A DNA stretch of 64,000 nucleotides, from NCBI RefSeq assembly GCF_003721245.1, contig NZ_RIZG01000003.1, forward strand, positions 372,001 through 436,000, read 5' to 3'. The position numbers were made by a program, and so were the translations under genes. Below, in pieces: positions 11,251 to 20,932 of this stretch. This stretch comes from Marinomonas hwangdonensis. Lineage in GTDB: Bacteria; Pseudomonadota; Gammaproteobacteria; Pseudomonadales; Marinomonadaceae. Each line of letters opens with the position of its first letter. Positions within the stretch are counted from its first letter, which is position 1. Below the pieces are notes generated by a model that ran no database searches, was not told the origin of the DNA, and saw only the letters and a list, made by a program, of their open reading frames with translations.

Positions 11251-12618
11251 TTAACCCACGGTCATTTTGACTTTCGGGTAGCGGACTTTTTTGCTTCTTG
11301 GGCTGGCGAGAAAGTAGGCCAGTGTAAGTGGACCTAAACGGCCGATAAACATCAAGAAAATAATGATGCATTCGCCTGTGTAACTTAAGTCTCCGGTTAA
11401 CCCTCGAGATAACCCCACAGTGCCAAGTGCAGAGACCGCTTCGAAAACCACATCTAGGAAGTCGGCGTGTTTTTCACTGATCAAGAGACCAAAAATAGCC
11501 AACCAAGTCACACCAATTGAGATCATGGTTAACGCAAGTGCTTTACTGATCACATCTTTGGGGATTTCTCGCTTAAACACGTTGACTTCAGAATCACGTC
11601 GTAAATACGCATAAGTGGCACATATTAACAGCATAAAAGTCACTACCTTAATGCCGCTGGCGGTACTCAAAGACCCCCCTCCAATGAACATCAGCAGCAA
11701 CATAAGAGCCGTGGTTGCGTCTTCTAATTGATCTATCGCAAGCGTGTTAAAGCCCGCGGTTCTTGGGGTTACCGCCTGAAACCATGAGGCAAGCCATTTG
11801 CCCGTTTCACTCAATGGTGCCAATGTATGAGGGTTATTATACTCAATGAAATAAATGGCCAACACCGCCACTGCATTGATGAGAATGGTGCCAATTATCA
11901 TCATCTTGCTGTAAGGCGAAAGTCTTGCCCAGCGGCGGTTTTTCATTAGATCAATCCAGACAGAAAATCCCAAACCACCGATAATAAACAATCCGCTTAT
12001 AGTGAAATTCACCACAGGGTCGGCCACATAAGGAACAAGGCTGTCGGCGCTCAGTGCAAAGCCTGCGTTATTGAAGGCACTGATGGTGTAAAAAAAGCCA
12101 TGAAATAGACTGGTTTTCCAACCTAGTGTCTCGCTCCAATGGACCGCAAGAATTAAAATGCCAATGGCTTCGACGATTAAAGAAAACAGCAACACAGATT
12201 TCGCTGTCGAAACGATGCTAGAGGCGTCAGTTTGATTAAAGGCTTCAATGGCTACCGTGCGCTGCAAAAAGCCAATACGGCCGCCTAGAGCAACGAGAGT
12301 GACCACAGCAAAGGTCATTAAACCTAAACCACCGCATTGAATTAACACCGCAATCACGACTTGCCCAAAAGTCGTAAAAACCGTGCCCGTATCTTGTACC
12401 ACCAGCCCTGTTACTGTGACGGCTGACGTGGCAGTAAAAAGGCTATGTACCCAACCAATTGGGGTTGTTGTGGCCATGGGCAGTTTGAGTAAACATGTTC
12501 CTATGACAATCAACAATAAAAAGCCGCCACACAGTATCAAAGGCGGTGCTGCCATGATCTTTTTAGCGGCTTTTGGGTGTCTTTCGATAGGAGAAACCGA
12601 GGGGTCCCACATCACCAT
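11251..12618 (-). CDS. ktrB: K+ channel/translocating subunit KtrB (TrkH family)
   Basis: KtrB is the membrane subunit of the KtrAB potassium uptake system, sodium-dependent in several marine bacteria. The 455 residues are the KtrB length, shorter than TrkH. Four pore-loop repeats are visible around TATSAVTVTGL, YTISAFNNAGFAL, AVTPRTAGFNTL and EAVSALGTVGLSRG; the selectivity-filter glycines are present. The GGGSLSTASGIKV stretch matches the KtrB gating-loop region. Two possible starts lie close together (MVM). The gene begins 1 bp after the ktrA stop, so the two are translationally coupled. Regulatory subunit and KdpDE-like two-component genes lie upstream. Confidence 0.92.
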   Translation of the reverse strand: MVMWDPSVSPIERHPKAAKKIMAAPPLILCGGFLLLIVIGTCLLKLPMATTTPIGWVHSLFTATSAVTVTGLVVQDTGTVFTTFGQVVIAVLIQCGGLGLMTFAVVTLVALGGRIGFLQRTVAIEAFNQTDASSIVSTAKSVLLFSLIVEAIGILILAVHWSETLGWKTSLFHGFFYTISAFNNAGFALSADSLVPYVADPVVNFTISGLFIIGGLGFSVWIDLMKNRRWARLSPYSKMMIIGTILINAVAVLAIYFIEYNNPHTLAPLSETGKWLASWFQAVTPRTAGFNTLAIDQLEDATTALMLLLMFIGGGSLSTASGIKVVTFMLLICATYAYLRRDSEVNVFKREIPKDVISKALALTMISIGVTWLAIFGLLISEKHADFLDVVFEAVSALGTVGLSRGLTGDLSYTGECIIIFLMFIGRLGPLTLAYFLASPRSKKVRYPKVKMTVG

Positions 12619-12619
12619 A

Positions 12620-13273
12620 TCAAACCAACCTTGGTACGAGGGATTTTAGAGAAGTGCGTGTACCAGACAACAATAAAACATCATTACCTCGCAGGACAAA
12701 GTCCTCTTTGAGGTGCAAAAAAGTTTCCTGTTCTCTCTTGATCATCACGGCTTCAACACGCCCTTTAGACGTAATGAGAACATCGCCTAACGGATGGCCA
12801 TCCAAATGGGATTTTATGTGTATTTCCACCACATATAGACCATGACCAATCGACAGATAATCGTTCACCATTGGGTAGTTCAACGCCTGTGCCACTCGAA
12901 CTCCCATTTCTTCCTCTGGATGAATAATACGAGCGACACCCAGTTTAGAAACAATAGTATGGTGCGCACGACTGCTTGCTTTGACCCAAATCTCTTTCAC
13001 GCCCAGCTTTTTCAGTGCCAAAATGCACAACAAGCTCGACTCCATGTCTTCACCGATGGCCACCAGCACGGCTTCACTGTTAATCAAATCAAGCTCTTTT
13101 AAGGCGTTTTCATCGGTAGAGTCACAGATGATCACTTGAGTGAAATCATCAACGTACTTTTTTGCAATCTTAGCGTCTCGATCCACCCCCATGACCGTAT
13201 GCCCCAAATAAATCAGCTCCATGCTGGCTGCAATGCCAAAACGACCCAAACCAATCACCGTAAAATGCGCCAT
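12620..13273 (-). CDS. ktrA: K+ uptake regulatory subunit KtrA (RCK domain)
   Basis: KtrA forms a cytosolic octameric ring that gates KtrB in response to ATP/ADP and c-di-AMP or NAD-type ligands, depending on species. The 217 residues show an N-terminal Rossmann RCK-N domain (FTVIGLGRFGIAASMEL, GxGxxG) and an acidic VDRDAKIAKKYVDDF. A C-terminal RCK-C domain starts at about residue 140. Length and architecture are those of KtrA, not the duplicated TrkA. It is the first gene of the ktrA-ktrB operon, 44 bp downstream of the kdpE-like gene, so the four genes may form one transcript. Confidence 0.92.
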   Translation of the reverse strand: MAHFTVIGLGRFGIAASMELIYLGHTVMGVDRDAKIAKKYVDDFTQVIICDSTDENALKELDLINSEAVLVAIGEDMESSLLCILALKKLGVKEIWVKASSRAHHTIVSKLGVARIIHPEEEMGVRVAQALNYPMVNDYLSIGHGLYVVEIHIKSHLDGHPLGDVLITSKGRVEAVMIKREQETFLHLKEDFVLRGNDVLLLSGTRTSLKSLVPRLV

Positions 13274-13317
13274 ATTGATTCCCTTTTATTCGTATTTTTG
13301 AAAAGTCTTTCGATAAT

Positions 13318-14007
13318 TCAACGATCAGATAACAAGCGATAACCTAGACCAGCTTCCGTTTTGATAACACGCTGATCATTGGCATTATCGTTGAGTTTTT
13401 TTCGCAGCTGACTGACCAAAATCCGTAGGTAATGTGAATCTCGGGTATGAGTCACCCCCCAAATGTTGGCCAGTAAATCTTCTTGCATCACCAGTTTGTC
13501 TGGCGTTTTCATGAGCATGCGTAAAAAAGCAAATTCCTTCTTGGTTAACGCCAAGGGCACACCTTGAAACCACGCTTGGTTGGTACTGATTTCTAGCTTA
13601 ATGTCTTTGGTTTCTAGGATGTCAGCAGGTGAGTGGGTATTCACTAAATCTCTTAGCAAAACCTTCACTCGAACAATCAATTCGCGAATACCGAAGGGTT
13701 TGCTTAGGTAATCATTCGCACCTGCTTCAAGCAGACGAATCTTTTCCTCTTCTTCATCGCGAGCGGTCAAAATGAGGATCGGCGTGTTGCTTGTGGCTCG
13801 TACAAGGTTGACCAAATCCATGCCATCGCCATCTGGTAAGCCTAAATCCAATATCAGTAAATGCGGTGAATCTTGTTGAATCACCTGTTTTGCCGCGGCG
13901 ATAGATTGTGCACCAAGGTACGTAAACCCTTCTGCCATTAATGATATTCGAATAAAGGTGTGGATTTGAGGCTCATCATCGATCACCAGTATTTTATAAG
14001 ACGTCAT
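13318..14007 (-). CDS. OmpR-family response regulator, KdpE-like
   Basis: The 229-residue response regulator has an N-terminal receiver (ILVIDDEPQIHTFIRISL, phosphoacceptor Asp in LLILDLGLPDGDGMDLV, SKPFGIRELIVRV) and a C-terminal winged helix (LTKKEFAFLRMLMKTPDKLV to VIKTEAGLGYRLL). The receiver resembles KdpE. The ATG overlaps the stop of the sensor kinase gene (ATGA), so kinase and regulator are coupled. No kdpFABC genes are near; ktrAB lies immediately downstream, so ktrAB is the likely target (inference). Confidence 0.9.
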   Translation of the reverse strand: MTSYKILVIDDEPQIHTFIRISLMAEGFTYLGAQSIAAAKQVIQQDSPHLLILDLGLPDGDGMDLVNLVRATSNTPILILTARDEEEEKIRLLEAGANDYLSKPFGIRELIVRVKVLLRDLVNTHSPADILETKDIKLEISTNQAWFQGVPLALTKKEFAFLRMLMKTPDKLVMQEDLLANIWGVTHTRDSHYLRILVSQLRKKLNDNANDQRVIKTEAGLGYRLLSDR

Positions 14008-15137
14008 AAGACATTCCCTCCTTTACCATGAGCTAATGTCTCACAGCACCCGGGCAAGCAAATACGAATCAGACAACCTTGCTCAACCGGAACGGATTGA
14101 ATCGTACCTTGATGTGCGGCAATAATGCCTTTTGATACCGCCAAACCTAAGCCTGTCCCGCTGTCATTTCGCTTGAAAGCATCAACTGAATAAAACAGCT
14201 CAAAAATAGTCTCAGACTGGGCTGAGCTAATACCAATCCCTTGATCTTGTACCTCAATAATAACCTGAGGAGTCTTATTATCTGTGTCTAACGACTTTAC
14301 AGAAATGGTCACAGGCTTGTCTGCTGGTGAGTATCGCAAAGCATTATCGACAACATTAAAAATCGCTTGTTGAATAAGTGACGAGCTCACTGAAACCAGT
14401 GGTAGTCTATCCTCAGTATGCAGATGTAAGCGGGATTGTTGCTGACTAAATCGCTCTACAACAAGGTGCATGATAGTCACCACTGACTGTTCAGATTGCT
14501 TTGGGACCACCACGCCATGGTGCAATTTCGTGGCTTGCAATAGGTTTTCTATGTACTGATGCAGTCGGTGGCTTTCACTGATAGCACTGTTGAACAGCTC
14601 CGCTTTTTCTTTCTCGGTGAGCTTATCCATGTATTCTTTTAATGTACTTAGGGTGCCAATAATGGTCGCCAATGGAGTGCGTAAATCATGGGAAACAGAC
14701 AATAAAATACTATTGCGCAATTGTTCTTGTTTTAAACGACTCTGCTGATCGCGGTACAGTTCGGCTAACTTACTGGTTACTGCTGCCACCAATAAAAACA
14801 CCAGCACATTCACCATGTCATTGCGATTAAACATCTCAAATGAATAACGGGGCACCGTAAATAAGAAGTTAAAACATAAGGCTTCAAATAAAGCGATGAC
14901 ATACACCCAGCGGGGATGAAATGATAACGCGACGACAACCACAGACAGCTGCAAAATCAATAAAATCGCAACATTTGATCCCAACCAAAGATCCAAACCA
15001 TAGCTGATCAATAATGCGCTACTAACGACAATCAAGACGAAATAATACGTAAGCTGGGATAGTTTCATGATATTGCTAGTTGTGACCAAATGAATATGGG
15101 AAAGAAAAAGCACAGACGAAACTCTAACAAAGGCCAC
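14004..15137 (-). CDS. Sensor histidine kinase, KdpD-like but lacking the N-terminal KdpD/Usp domains
   Basis: The protein has a DUF4118-type four-helix membrane region (about residues 28-122), a HisKA domain with phospho-acceptor SVSHDLRTPLATIIG (His at about 150) and a HATPase domain with NVVDNALRYSP, DQGIGI and GTGLGLAVSKGIIAAH. It resembles the C-terminal half of KdpD. The roughly 370-residue N-terminal KdpD plus UspA region of the full protein (about 890 residues) is absent. The called start is a GTG; an internal ATG at 15066-15068 (MKLSQLTYYF) is an equally good start, and neither has a strong ribosome binding site. It is coupled to the kdpE-like gene. Sensing presumably goes through the membrane helices. 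Confidence 0.85.
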   Translation of the reverse strand: MAFVRVSSVLFLSHIHLVTTSNIMKLSQLTYYFVLIVVSSALLISYGLDLWLGSNVAILLILQLSVVVVALSFHPRWVYVIALFEALCFNFLFTVPRYSFEMFNRNDMVNVLVFLLVAAVTSKLAELYRDQQSRLKQEQLRNSILLSVSHDLRTPLATIIGTLSTLKEYMDKLTEKEKAELFNSAISESHRLHQYIENLLQATKLHHGVVVPKQSEQSVVTIMHLVVERFSQQQSRLHLHTEDRLPLVSVSSSLIQQAIFNVVDNALRYSPADKPVTISVKSLDTDNKTPQVIIEVQDQGIGISSAQSETIFELFYSVDAFKRNDSGTGLGLAVSKGIIAAHQGTIQSVPVEQGCLIRICLPGCCETLAHGKGGNVL

Positions 15138-15306
15138 TGAGATTGGCGCGTAAAAATGACGTAAAAATCGTCATCTTAATCATGACTATCCTTTCTCTAT
15201 GTTATTTACCTATTGAACAAGGTGTAGTCTCTGGATTTACGTCTTATTTGCATCTACATTTAAAAGGCAGTGACTGAAAATTCAAATTACTCAAGGGAAT
15301 GGTGTG

Positions 15307-17769
15307 ATGGGAACAAAAGAGCCAAGCACGTCAATAGAACAGAAAATGCGCCAGCTTCGTGTAACGTATCAAAACCATTTGGCAATATACAAAACAGAGA
15401 TGGAAGACATCTGGCAGTCAGGTAGACATGATCCACGCATGCCAGATAAGCTCATGGCCATTGCCCACCGTTTAGGCGGTTCTGGAAAAGCGTACGGTTT
15501 TGCAGAACTGTCTTTGTTAGCGAGTGAGCTGGAAGTGGCCTGCTATGAATGTCGCGGCTTATCACACCAAGAACGCATCAGTGCCATTGCTGATCCGTTG
15601 AACACCTTGCTGGCTGCGCTTCAACGAGATTCCGTTGTTTCTACTGACAACAATGACGAGTATCAGCCAAACCTTACACTCATCCCCCAGCCCCATTTCC
15701 AAAATATCATCAACATATTGTTGGTGGATGACGATCATGACTTTTCCGCACAATTAAGCGAAACGCTTTCTCTACACGGCTATTGCGTACATTACTTGGA
15801 TGACATAAACCAACTTGAAGATGCGATTTTTCAACATAATCCTTTAGCGCTGATTGTCGATATGGACTTTTCGGGTCAACGTTTTGCTGGCGCCAACAAG
15901 GTGGGTATTTGGCGTCAAAAAGACGGATGCCCCTTGCCGGTTATTTTCATCTCAGGTTTTGATTCGTTTGAGTTGCGTCTAGCAGCAGTACGAGCCGCCG
16001 GAAATCATTTTTTAAAAAAGCCCTTGGACATCTCTAAACTGATATCTCTCCTGCATGCTGAATTAAACCTAGCCCCTATTGAACCCTACCGAGTCATGGT
16101 CGTGGACGACGACAAAGACCTACTCGGTTTATACGATTCTGTGTTGTCTAACGCAGGTTATAGTGTCTCAACCGCAAACAGTGCAGAAACAGCTATAACG
16201 CTGCTTGAGCAAAAGCAACCTGAGCTCTTGTTGATTGATGTTCACATGCCGAATTGCAGTGGCATTGAACTGGGTAGAATTATCCGTCAACATGAAGAGT
16301 TTGCTACTATTCCATTATTGTTTATGTCGTCAGCCGCTGACACAGATATTCAGTTGGCATGCGCTCGTCTCACCAACGATGAGTTTGTCAATAAGCCAAT
16401 CGAGCCATGGCGTTTATTGATGATTATCAAATCAAGGGTGACACGAGGGCGTTTACTGAGGGCAAAAACAGTCTCACTCACAGTATCTGAAGCGACGATT
16501 AACCAAGACCCTCTCACGGGTCTTCCAAAGCTTACCAAGATGCGTATTGCGATCGATGAGGCACTAACAACGCGAGATCCGTCTTTGTTTTTTGCCGTAC
16601 TAAAAATCGACATCCGGCATTTTCATACGATAAATAACTTGTATGGTTACTATTATGGCGATCAAATTTTGCAGCAGTTGGCTTGGGAGCTCAGTCAAAC
16701 TATCCATAGCGACGATATGTTATGTCGCGAAAGTGGAGATGAATTTTTAGTGCTGACTAAAGGGCATGTGTCTCAAGTTGCCCTGGAACATTATATTCAA
16801 ACTTTAGCTAGGGCTGTTGAAAGTACACAATCCGTGGAGGCTCAAAATACTATCACATTGATGGCGGACATAGGGGTAGCCTTGGCCACGCCTGAAACAG
16901 TTAACGCAGATGAATTATTAGATCATGCCGATGAGGCATTATTCAGAGCAAAAAAAGCGCCTACCGCGGATGTTTGTTATTACTCTTATGCAATGAAAAA
17001 CGAAGAAATAACTAAGCTGGTTGTGACACAAGCGGTCAAAAAAGCATTAATGTGTGGTGAATTTGTCGCGGCTTATCAGCCTATTTTTGCGGTTAATGAC
17101 GGACAAATTGTAGGATTTGAAGCCCTAGCTCGTTGGCGACATTCAGGAAATCAGGTATCAGGACCTGGTGAGTTCATTAGTATTATGGAAGAGCAGGGCA
17201 TTGTCTCTCAACTTACCGAGCAGATGCTTAAACAGGCTCTTTCACAACTGGCAAAGTGGCAAACAAAACATCCTAGATTGTACATGTCGGTCAATTTATC
17301 GGCTCAAGATATCCAGCAACCCACATTTTTGACGTTACTGCAGTCGCTGATTACACACTATCAACTCACACCCGCTAATATCGTGTTGGAAATTACCGAA
17401 TCCCTGTTGTTGTCTGATTGGCAGCAAGCCAATCACGTGATTCAATCGCTAAAAGCGCTTGGGGTCCGGTTGGCCTTGGATGATTTTGGTACAGGATACA
17501 GTTCACTCAGTTACTTACACCGCATTAATGCCGCAAAACTTAAAATTGACCGTAGTTTTGTTCAGCACTGGTCACAAACCGGCGACGCACGACTGCTGCA
17601 CTCGATGATAAAGTTAGGCCAAACCATGAACATGAGTGTAATCGCAGAAGGCGTTGAAAAAACCAAAGAGTTGGATTTTTTACATCAATTTGGTTGCGAC
17701 CAGTATCAGGGTTTTTTAACCGCGAAACCTATGTTTGTGGAAGAGATTGAGCGCGATAACTGGTTATAG
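15307..17769 (+). CDS. HPt-REC-REC-GGDEF-EAL signalling protein
   Basis: The 820-residue cytosolic protein starts at ATG 15307 (AAGGGA upstream). Its parts, in order: an HPt-like domain with AHRLGGSGKAYGF (His at about 54); a receiver at 137-255 (INILLVDDDHDF, acceptor Asp in ALIVDMD); a second receiver at 262-380 (YRVMVVDDDKD, LLLIDVHMP, FVNKP); a GGDEF domain at about 395-565 whose signature is SGDEF; and an EAL domain at about 575-815 with FEALARW, VNLSAQDIQ, ITESLLL, LDDFGTGYSSLSYL and AEGVE. The EAL motifs look complete, so c-di-GMP hydrolysis is likely. SGDEF may be weakly active or regulatory. It converges on the hybrid kinase gene, 47 bp away, a plausible phosphodonor. Confidence 0.9.
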   Translation: MGTKEPSTSIEQKMRQLRVTYQNHLAIYKTEMEDIWQSGRHDPRMPDKLMAIAHRLGGSGKAYGFAELSLLASELEVACYECRGLSHQERISAIADPLNTLLAALQRDSVVSTDNNDEYQPNLTLIPQPHFQNIINILLVDDDHDFSAQLSETLSLHGYCVHYLDDINQLEDAIFQHNPLALIVDMDFSGQRFAGANKVGIWRQKDGCPLPVIFISGFDSFELRLAAVRAAGNHFLKKPLDISKLISLLHAELNLAPIEPYRVMVVDDDKDLLGLYDSVLSNAGYSVSTANSAETAITLLEQKQPELLLIDVHMPNCSGIELGRIIRQHEEFATIPLLFMSSAADTDIQLACARLTNDEFVNKPIEPWRLLMIIKSRVTRGRLLRAKTVSLTVSEATINQDPLTGLPKLTKMRIAIDEALTTRDPSLFFAVLKIDIRHFHTINNLYGYYYGDQILQQLAWELSQTIHSDDMLCRESGDEFLVLTKGHVSQVALEHYIQTLARAVESTQSVEAQNTITLMADIGVALATPETVNADELLDHADEALFRAKKAPTADVCYYSYAMKNEEITKLVVTQAVKKALMCGEFVAAYQPIFAVNDGQIVGFEALARWRHSGNQVSGPGEFISIMEEQGIVSQLTEQMLKQALSQLAKWQTKHPRLYMSVNLSAQDIQQPTFLTLLQSLITHYQLTPANIVLEITESLLLSDWQQANHVIQSLKALGVRLALDDFGTGYSSLSYLHRINAAKLKIDRSFVQHWSQTGDARLLHSMIKLGQTMNMSVIAEGVEKTKELDFLHQFGCDQYQGFLTAKPMFVEEIERDNWL

Positions 17770-17783
17770 CGCTCAATCCCCAA

Positions 17784-17798
17784 CTAACGTTACGTTAG
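17784..17798. terminator. Weak hairpin between convergent signalling genes
   Basis: CTAACG (17784-17789), loop TTA, CGTTAG (17793-17798). There is a T-rich but interrupted stretch to the right and none to the left. Possible terminator for the rightward gene; low confidence. Confidence 0.35.
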
Positions 17799-17816
17799 GA
17801 TTTGTCATTTTATCGA

Positions 17817-20800
17817 CTATTTTTCAGGATTATCGTTTCCTGCTGTCTCGCTTTGGTTCTGGAAGTAATTTCGCTTTAACCACGAGGAATGAATACGGGC
17901 ATTGATACCGCTTAGCAGTTCTTGAGAAGAAAGCCGCGACTTGAGCATAACAGCTTCGACTCGGTCGCGCTCTTTTGCAGTCATGTCCTCCCCAGACAAA
18001 ATAACCACCTTAGCTTCAGGCAAAGACATTCGAATGTCTGGCAGTAGGTCCCAACCCGAGCCATCTGGCAAACCGATGTCCAGCAACACCACGTCAAACA
18101 GCTGTTGTTTCAGTTTTATTCGCGCCTCTTCGAGTGTCTGCGCGAGATCAAACTCGAATGTCTCTCCTGCCATCGCACAAATAACATCATGCAAATCATC
18201 ATCGTCTTCCACATGAAGTACCCGGGAATGGCGCTCTTGTCTCACACAACACAACTGTTGTTGTACCACGTTCAATAAGCGTTGCTGATCAATGGGTTTT
18301 GCCAACCAATCAATGTTTGATACATCGCCATTAATCTCTAATTGACCTTGTTCAACCTTGGCTGACACCACCACAATCGGTAGATCCAGAGTAACGGAAT
18401 GCTGGCGTAGGGTTCGAATGATGTCTAAGCCACCAATATCAGGCAGCATGAGATCCAAACTCACTAGATCGTAACGCTGTTGCTGGAGTCTATTCAGTGC
18501 CTCTTTGCCAGTAAGCGCAATGTCCACCTGATAACCTGCTTGTTTTAACATGATAGCGAGCAGGTTTGCGATGTCAGCGTCATCTTCAACCACTAAAATA
18601 GACGCGGATTGATTTTCTTTGGTTGCCTCAACGGGAAGCACTTCTGCGGCAAGCTGAACGAGTGGTAATTCAAAGAAGAAGCGCGACCCTTGGCCTTCTG
18701 TTGATTCAAAATCAACCCGTCCCCCCATGCGTTCTACCAGCTCACGGGTAATCGCTAACCCCAAACCTGTGCCTTCTTTGGCTCTGGTATCTGAAGAATC
18801 CGCTTGCGCAAAGCGCTGGAAAATTCGATGACGAAACGCCTCAGGAATACCTGGGCCGTTATCAACCACGCTCACCGTTACCCTGTCATCTGTGGTTTCA
18901 ACATCGACAAACACCGAACCATTTTCGGGTGAAAACTTAATGGCGTTAGACAATAAATTGGCCAGCACCTGCATTAAACGCTGGCTGTCTGCTCGAACAA
19001 GGGCGTTGTGCTCATTTTCACTAAGCATCACCGCGACCTGTCGCTCGGTACTGTACTGCTGAGTGGATTCGACCGCCTGTTCTAACAGGGGTGCCAGTGC
19101 TTGTATCTGCATATCGAAATGCAATTTACCCGCCGCAATTTTTTCAAAATCCAACAGGTCGTTAATCAATAACGCCAGTCTCTTACTGTTACGGTAAGCG
19201 GTGGTAAGCAGCTTATTGGCTTTTTCTGGTAGTACGCCAAATCCGCCTCCCACCATTAAACCCAAAGCCCCCGAGATAGATGTCAAAGGAGTACGAAGCT
19301 CATGACTGACTGTCGAGATAAATTCGCTCTTCATTTGATCCATACGTTGGCGTTCTGTAATGTCTTCTGCAATACCTAGATAACCCGTAATCTCTCCCGC
19401 TTCGTTGCGCATGGTCGTGACCACGAGCGATACGGGAATATGGCGACCGCTTTTGTGGACGTATGTCCATTCTTGTGTCTCAGACCCTTTTTGTTCTGCT
19501 TTTTCGACAAAAACACGAAAACCCTCAACCGGTTTATTGAATTCTGCACTCAACAGCGCCGATCTTGCGGCTATTTCGTGACTAAGATGAAAAAGTGCGG
19601 GGGATTGTTTTTGGAGCATCTCCCTTGTGGTATAACCCAACATATTCTCAGCGCCTTTGTTAAAGGCGGTAATAAGTCCATCACGATCAGTAGCGATAAT
19701 AGCCACTTCAGACGCCGCTTCAAGTACGCTAGACAAAAAACGTTCCGCTTCACGGATGGCGGTATCTGCGGCTTTTCGTTCACTTTCCAGACGGTTCATC
19801 GCTCGAGCTAATGCCTTTACCTCAGGCCCACCTTGCTCTTGAAAAGCACTGTCGAACTTGGCCTCATCCGCTAAATTATCAATTCGTCGGGTCATTTTTT
19901 CTATAGGTCGCGTCAGACTTCGTGCCACCCACGCCCCAGCTAAACTGACCAGAAACATCACGAGTAGAGTGATGAGCAAAAAGTGCTGATAAGAGGCTTT
20001 TGCGGGCGCTATGGCTTCTTCGTAGGGAATAGCACGAAGTACAACCCAACCTAGAGTATCTAGCTGCTCAGTGGCAATCAGGTATTGTTTTCCTTGATAT
20101 GCGATTAAGCTGCCCGCCGGCAAGACTGCCACGGCCGCATCCACCAGAGCGTCTTTACCTTCTGCAGGCAGCGGCTCTGGCTTGGTGAATTTTTCCTGCA
20201 TGGACACAAAAAGTCGGTAACGTGGATCAATAATAATCGTCGTCACGCTAGTATCTGTCTCTGAAACCTGACTGGTGACAAGAAGAGGGGTATTTGATAA
20301 GTCTAACAGGCCCCCTACATAGCCATTGATATCACCACTTGCCGATAGGATGGGCTGCAAAAAAGACAATAAAGGTAAACCTGTAGTACGACCCAAAATG
20401 GGCTGTGAAATAATTGCTTTTTTCGTTTTCATAGCACGCTGAAAATGTGGACGATCTAGATATCTCGTACCGACTCTGTCGGGAACAAAACGGCTCTCGG
20501 CAAGGGCAGTACCTGTCTCATCAAACGCCAGTAAACCATCGGGGAAAAGGTCATTCGCCACAGAAGATTTACTTAATATGGTTTGCAACGCAGACACGCT
20601 AAGTAAATCACCTTCATCGTCTAAAAATCGCGTTGAAAACGCCTCCAGCGCCAGCAAACGCTGCTTTAAAGACAATTCTAACTCGGATGCCATGCGCTCT
20701 ATTTCTGCAGACTCTCGTTCTGCCACCAGTACTTCGTAATCGTGGACCATTAGACGATATACGGTCGTCAGCATACCACCCGCTAATATTCCGCAGGTAA

Positions 20801-20846
20801 CCAATACCAGCAACACAATTCTCACGTTTAGAGATAATTGATTCAT
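17817..20846 (-). CDS. Membrane hybrid histidine kinase: dCache-HAMP-PAS-HisKA-HATPase-REC-REC
   Basis: The 1009-residue sensor has a first membrane segment at about 9-29, a periplasmic double-Cache-like sensor at about 35-285 (YLDRPHFQRAM and GYVGGLLDLS are typical), a second membrane segment at about 288-308 and HAMP to about 360. A PAS domain follows at 367-500. HisKA has STVSHELRTPLTSISG (His515), and the ATPase domain has NLLSNAIKFSP, DNGPGIP and GTGLGLAITREL. Receiver 1 has Asp798 (SLDLMLPD) and receiver 2 Asp923 (LLDIGLPDGSG). There is no HPt domain in this protein. A single-domain receiver gene lies upstream on the same strand (86-bp gap), and the HPt-bearing GGDEF-EAL protein converges downstream. 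Ligand unknown; Cache domains often bind amino acids or carboxylates. Confidence 0.92.
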   Translation of the reverse strand: MNQLSLNVRIVLLVLVTCGILAGGMLTTVYRLMVHDYEVLVAERESAEIERMASELELSLKQRLLALEAFSTRFLDDEGDLLSVSALQTILSKSSVANDLFPDGLLAFDETGTALAESRFVPDRVGTRYLDRPHFQRAMKTKKAIISQPILGRTTGLPLLSFLQPILSASGDINGYVGGLLDLSNTPLLVTSQVSETDTSVTTIIIDPRYRLFVSMQEKFTKPEPLPAEGKDALVDAAVAVLPAGSLIAYQGKQYLIATEQLDTLGWVVLRAIPYEEAIAPAKASYQHFLLITLLVMFLVSLAGAWVARSLTRPIEKMTRRIDNLADEAKFDSAFQEQGGPEVKALARAMNRLESERKAADTAIREAERFLSSVLEAASEVAIIATDRDGLITAFNKGAENMLGYTTREMLQKQSPALFHLSHEIAARSALLSAEFNKPVEGFRVFVEKAEQKGSETQEWTYVHKSGRHIPVSLVVTTMRNEAGEITGYLGIAEDITERQRMDQMKSEFISTVSHELRTPLTSISGALGLMVGGGFGVLPEKANKLLTTAYRNSKRLALLINDLLDFEKIAAGKLHFDMQIQALAPLLEQAVESTQQYSTERQVAVMLSENEHNALVRADSQRLMQVLANLLSNAIKFSPENGSVFVDVETTDDRVTVSVVDNGPGIPEAFRHRIFQRFAQADSSDTRAKEGTGLGLAITRELVERMGGRVDFESTEGQGSRFFFELPLVQLAAEVLPVEATKENQSASILVVEDDADIANLLAIMLKQAGYQVDIALTGKEALNRLQQQRYDLVSLDLMLPDIGGLDIIRTLRQHSVTLDLPIVVVSAKVEQGQLEINGDVSNIDWLAKPIDQQRLLNVVQQQLCCVRQERHSRVLHVEDDDDLHDVICAMAGETFEFDLAQTLEEARIKLKQQLFDVVLLDIGLPDGSGWDLLPDIRMSLPEAKVVILSGEDMTAKERDRVEAVMLKSRLSSQELLSGINARIHSSWLKRNYFQNQSETAGNDNPEK

Positions 20847-20932
20847 TGACTCTTCTCATGTCATTTACTTGAGCGCTCAAAGCGCAACGCAAGGGCCTTC
20901 GTTTGACGAATAAACGATCTTATACGACTTTT

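Noticed and set aside
14004..15137. Truncated KdpD as a pseudogene
   Set aside because: The kinase core motifs are complete, the gene is coupled to the regulator by an ATGA overlap, and no remnant of the N-terminal KdpD domain is seen upstream.
17431..17442. AATCACGTGATT as a possible parS site
   Set aside because: Only the inner TCACGTGA fits parS; flanks do not (TGTTTCACGTGAAACA expected), and it lies inside a coding region for the EAL domain.
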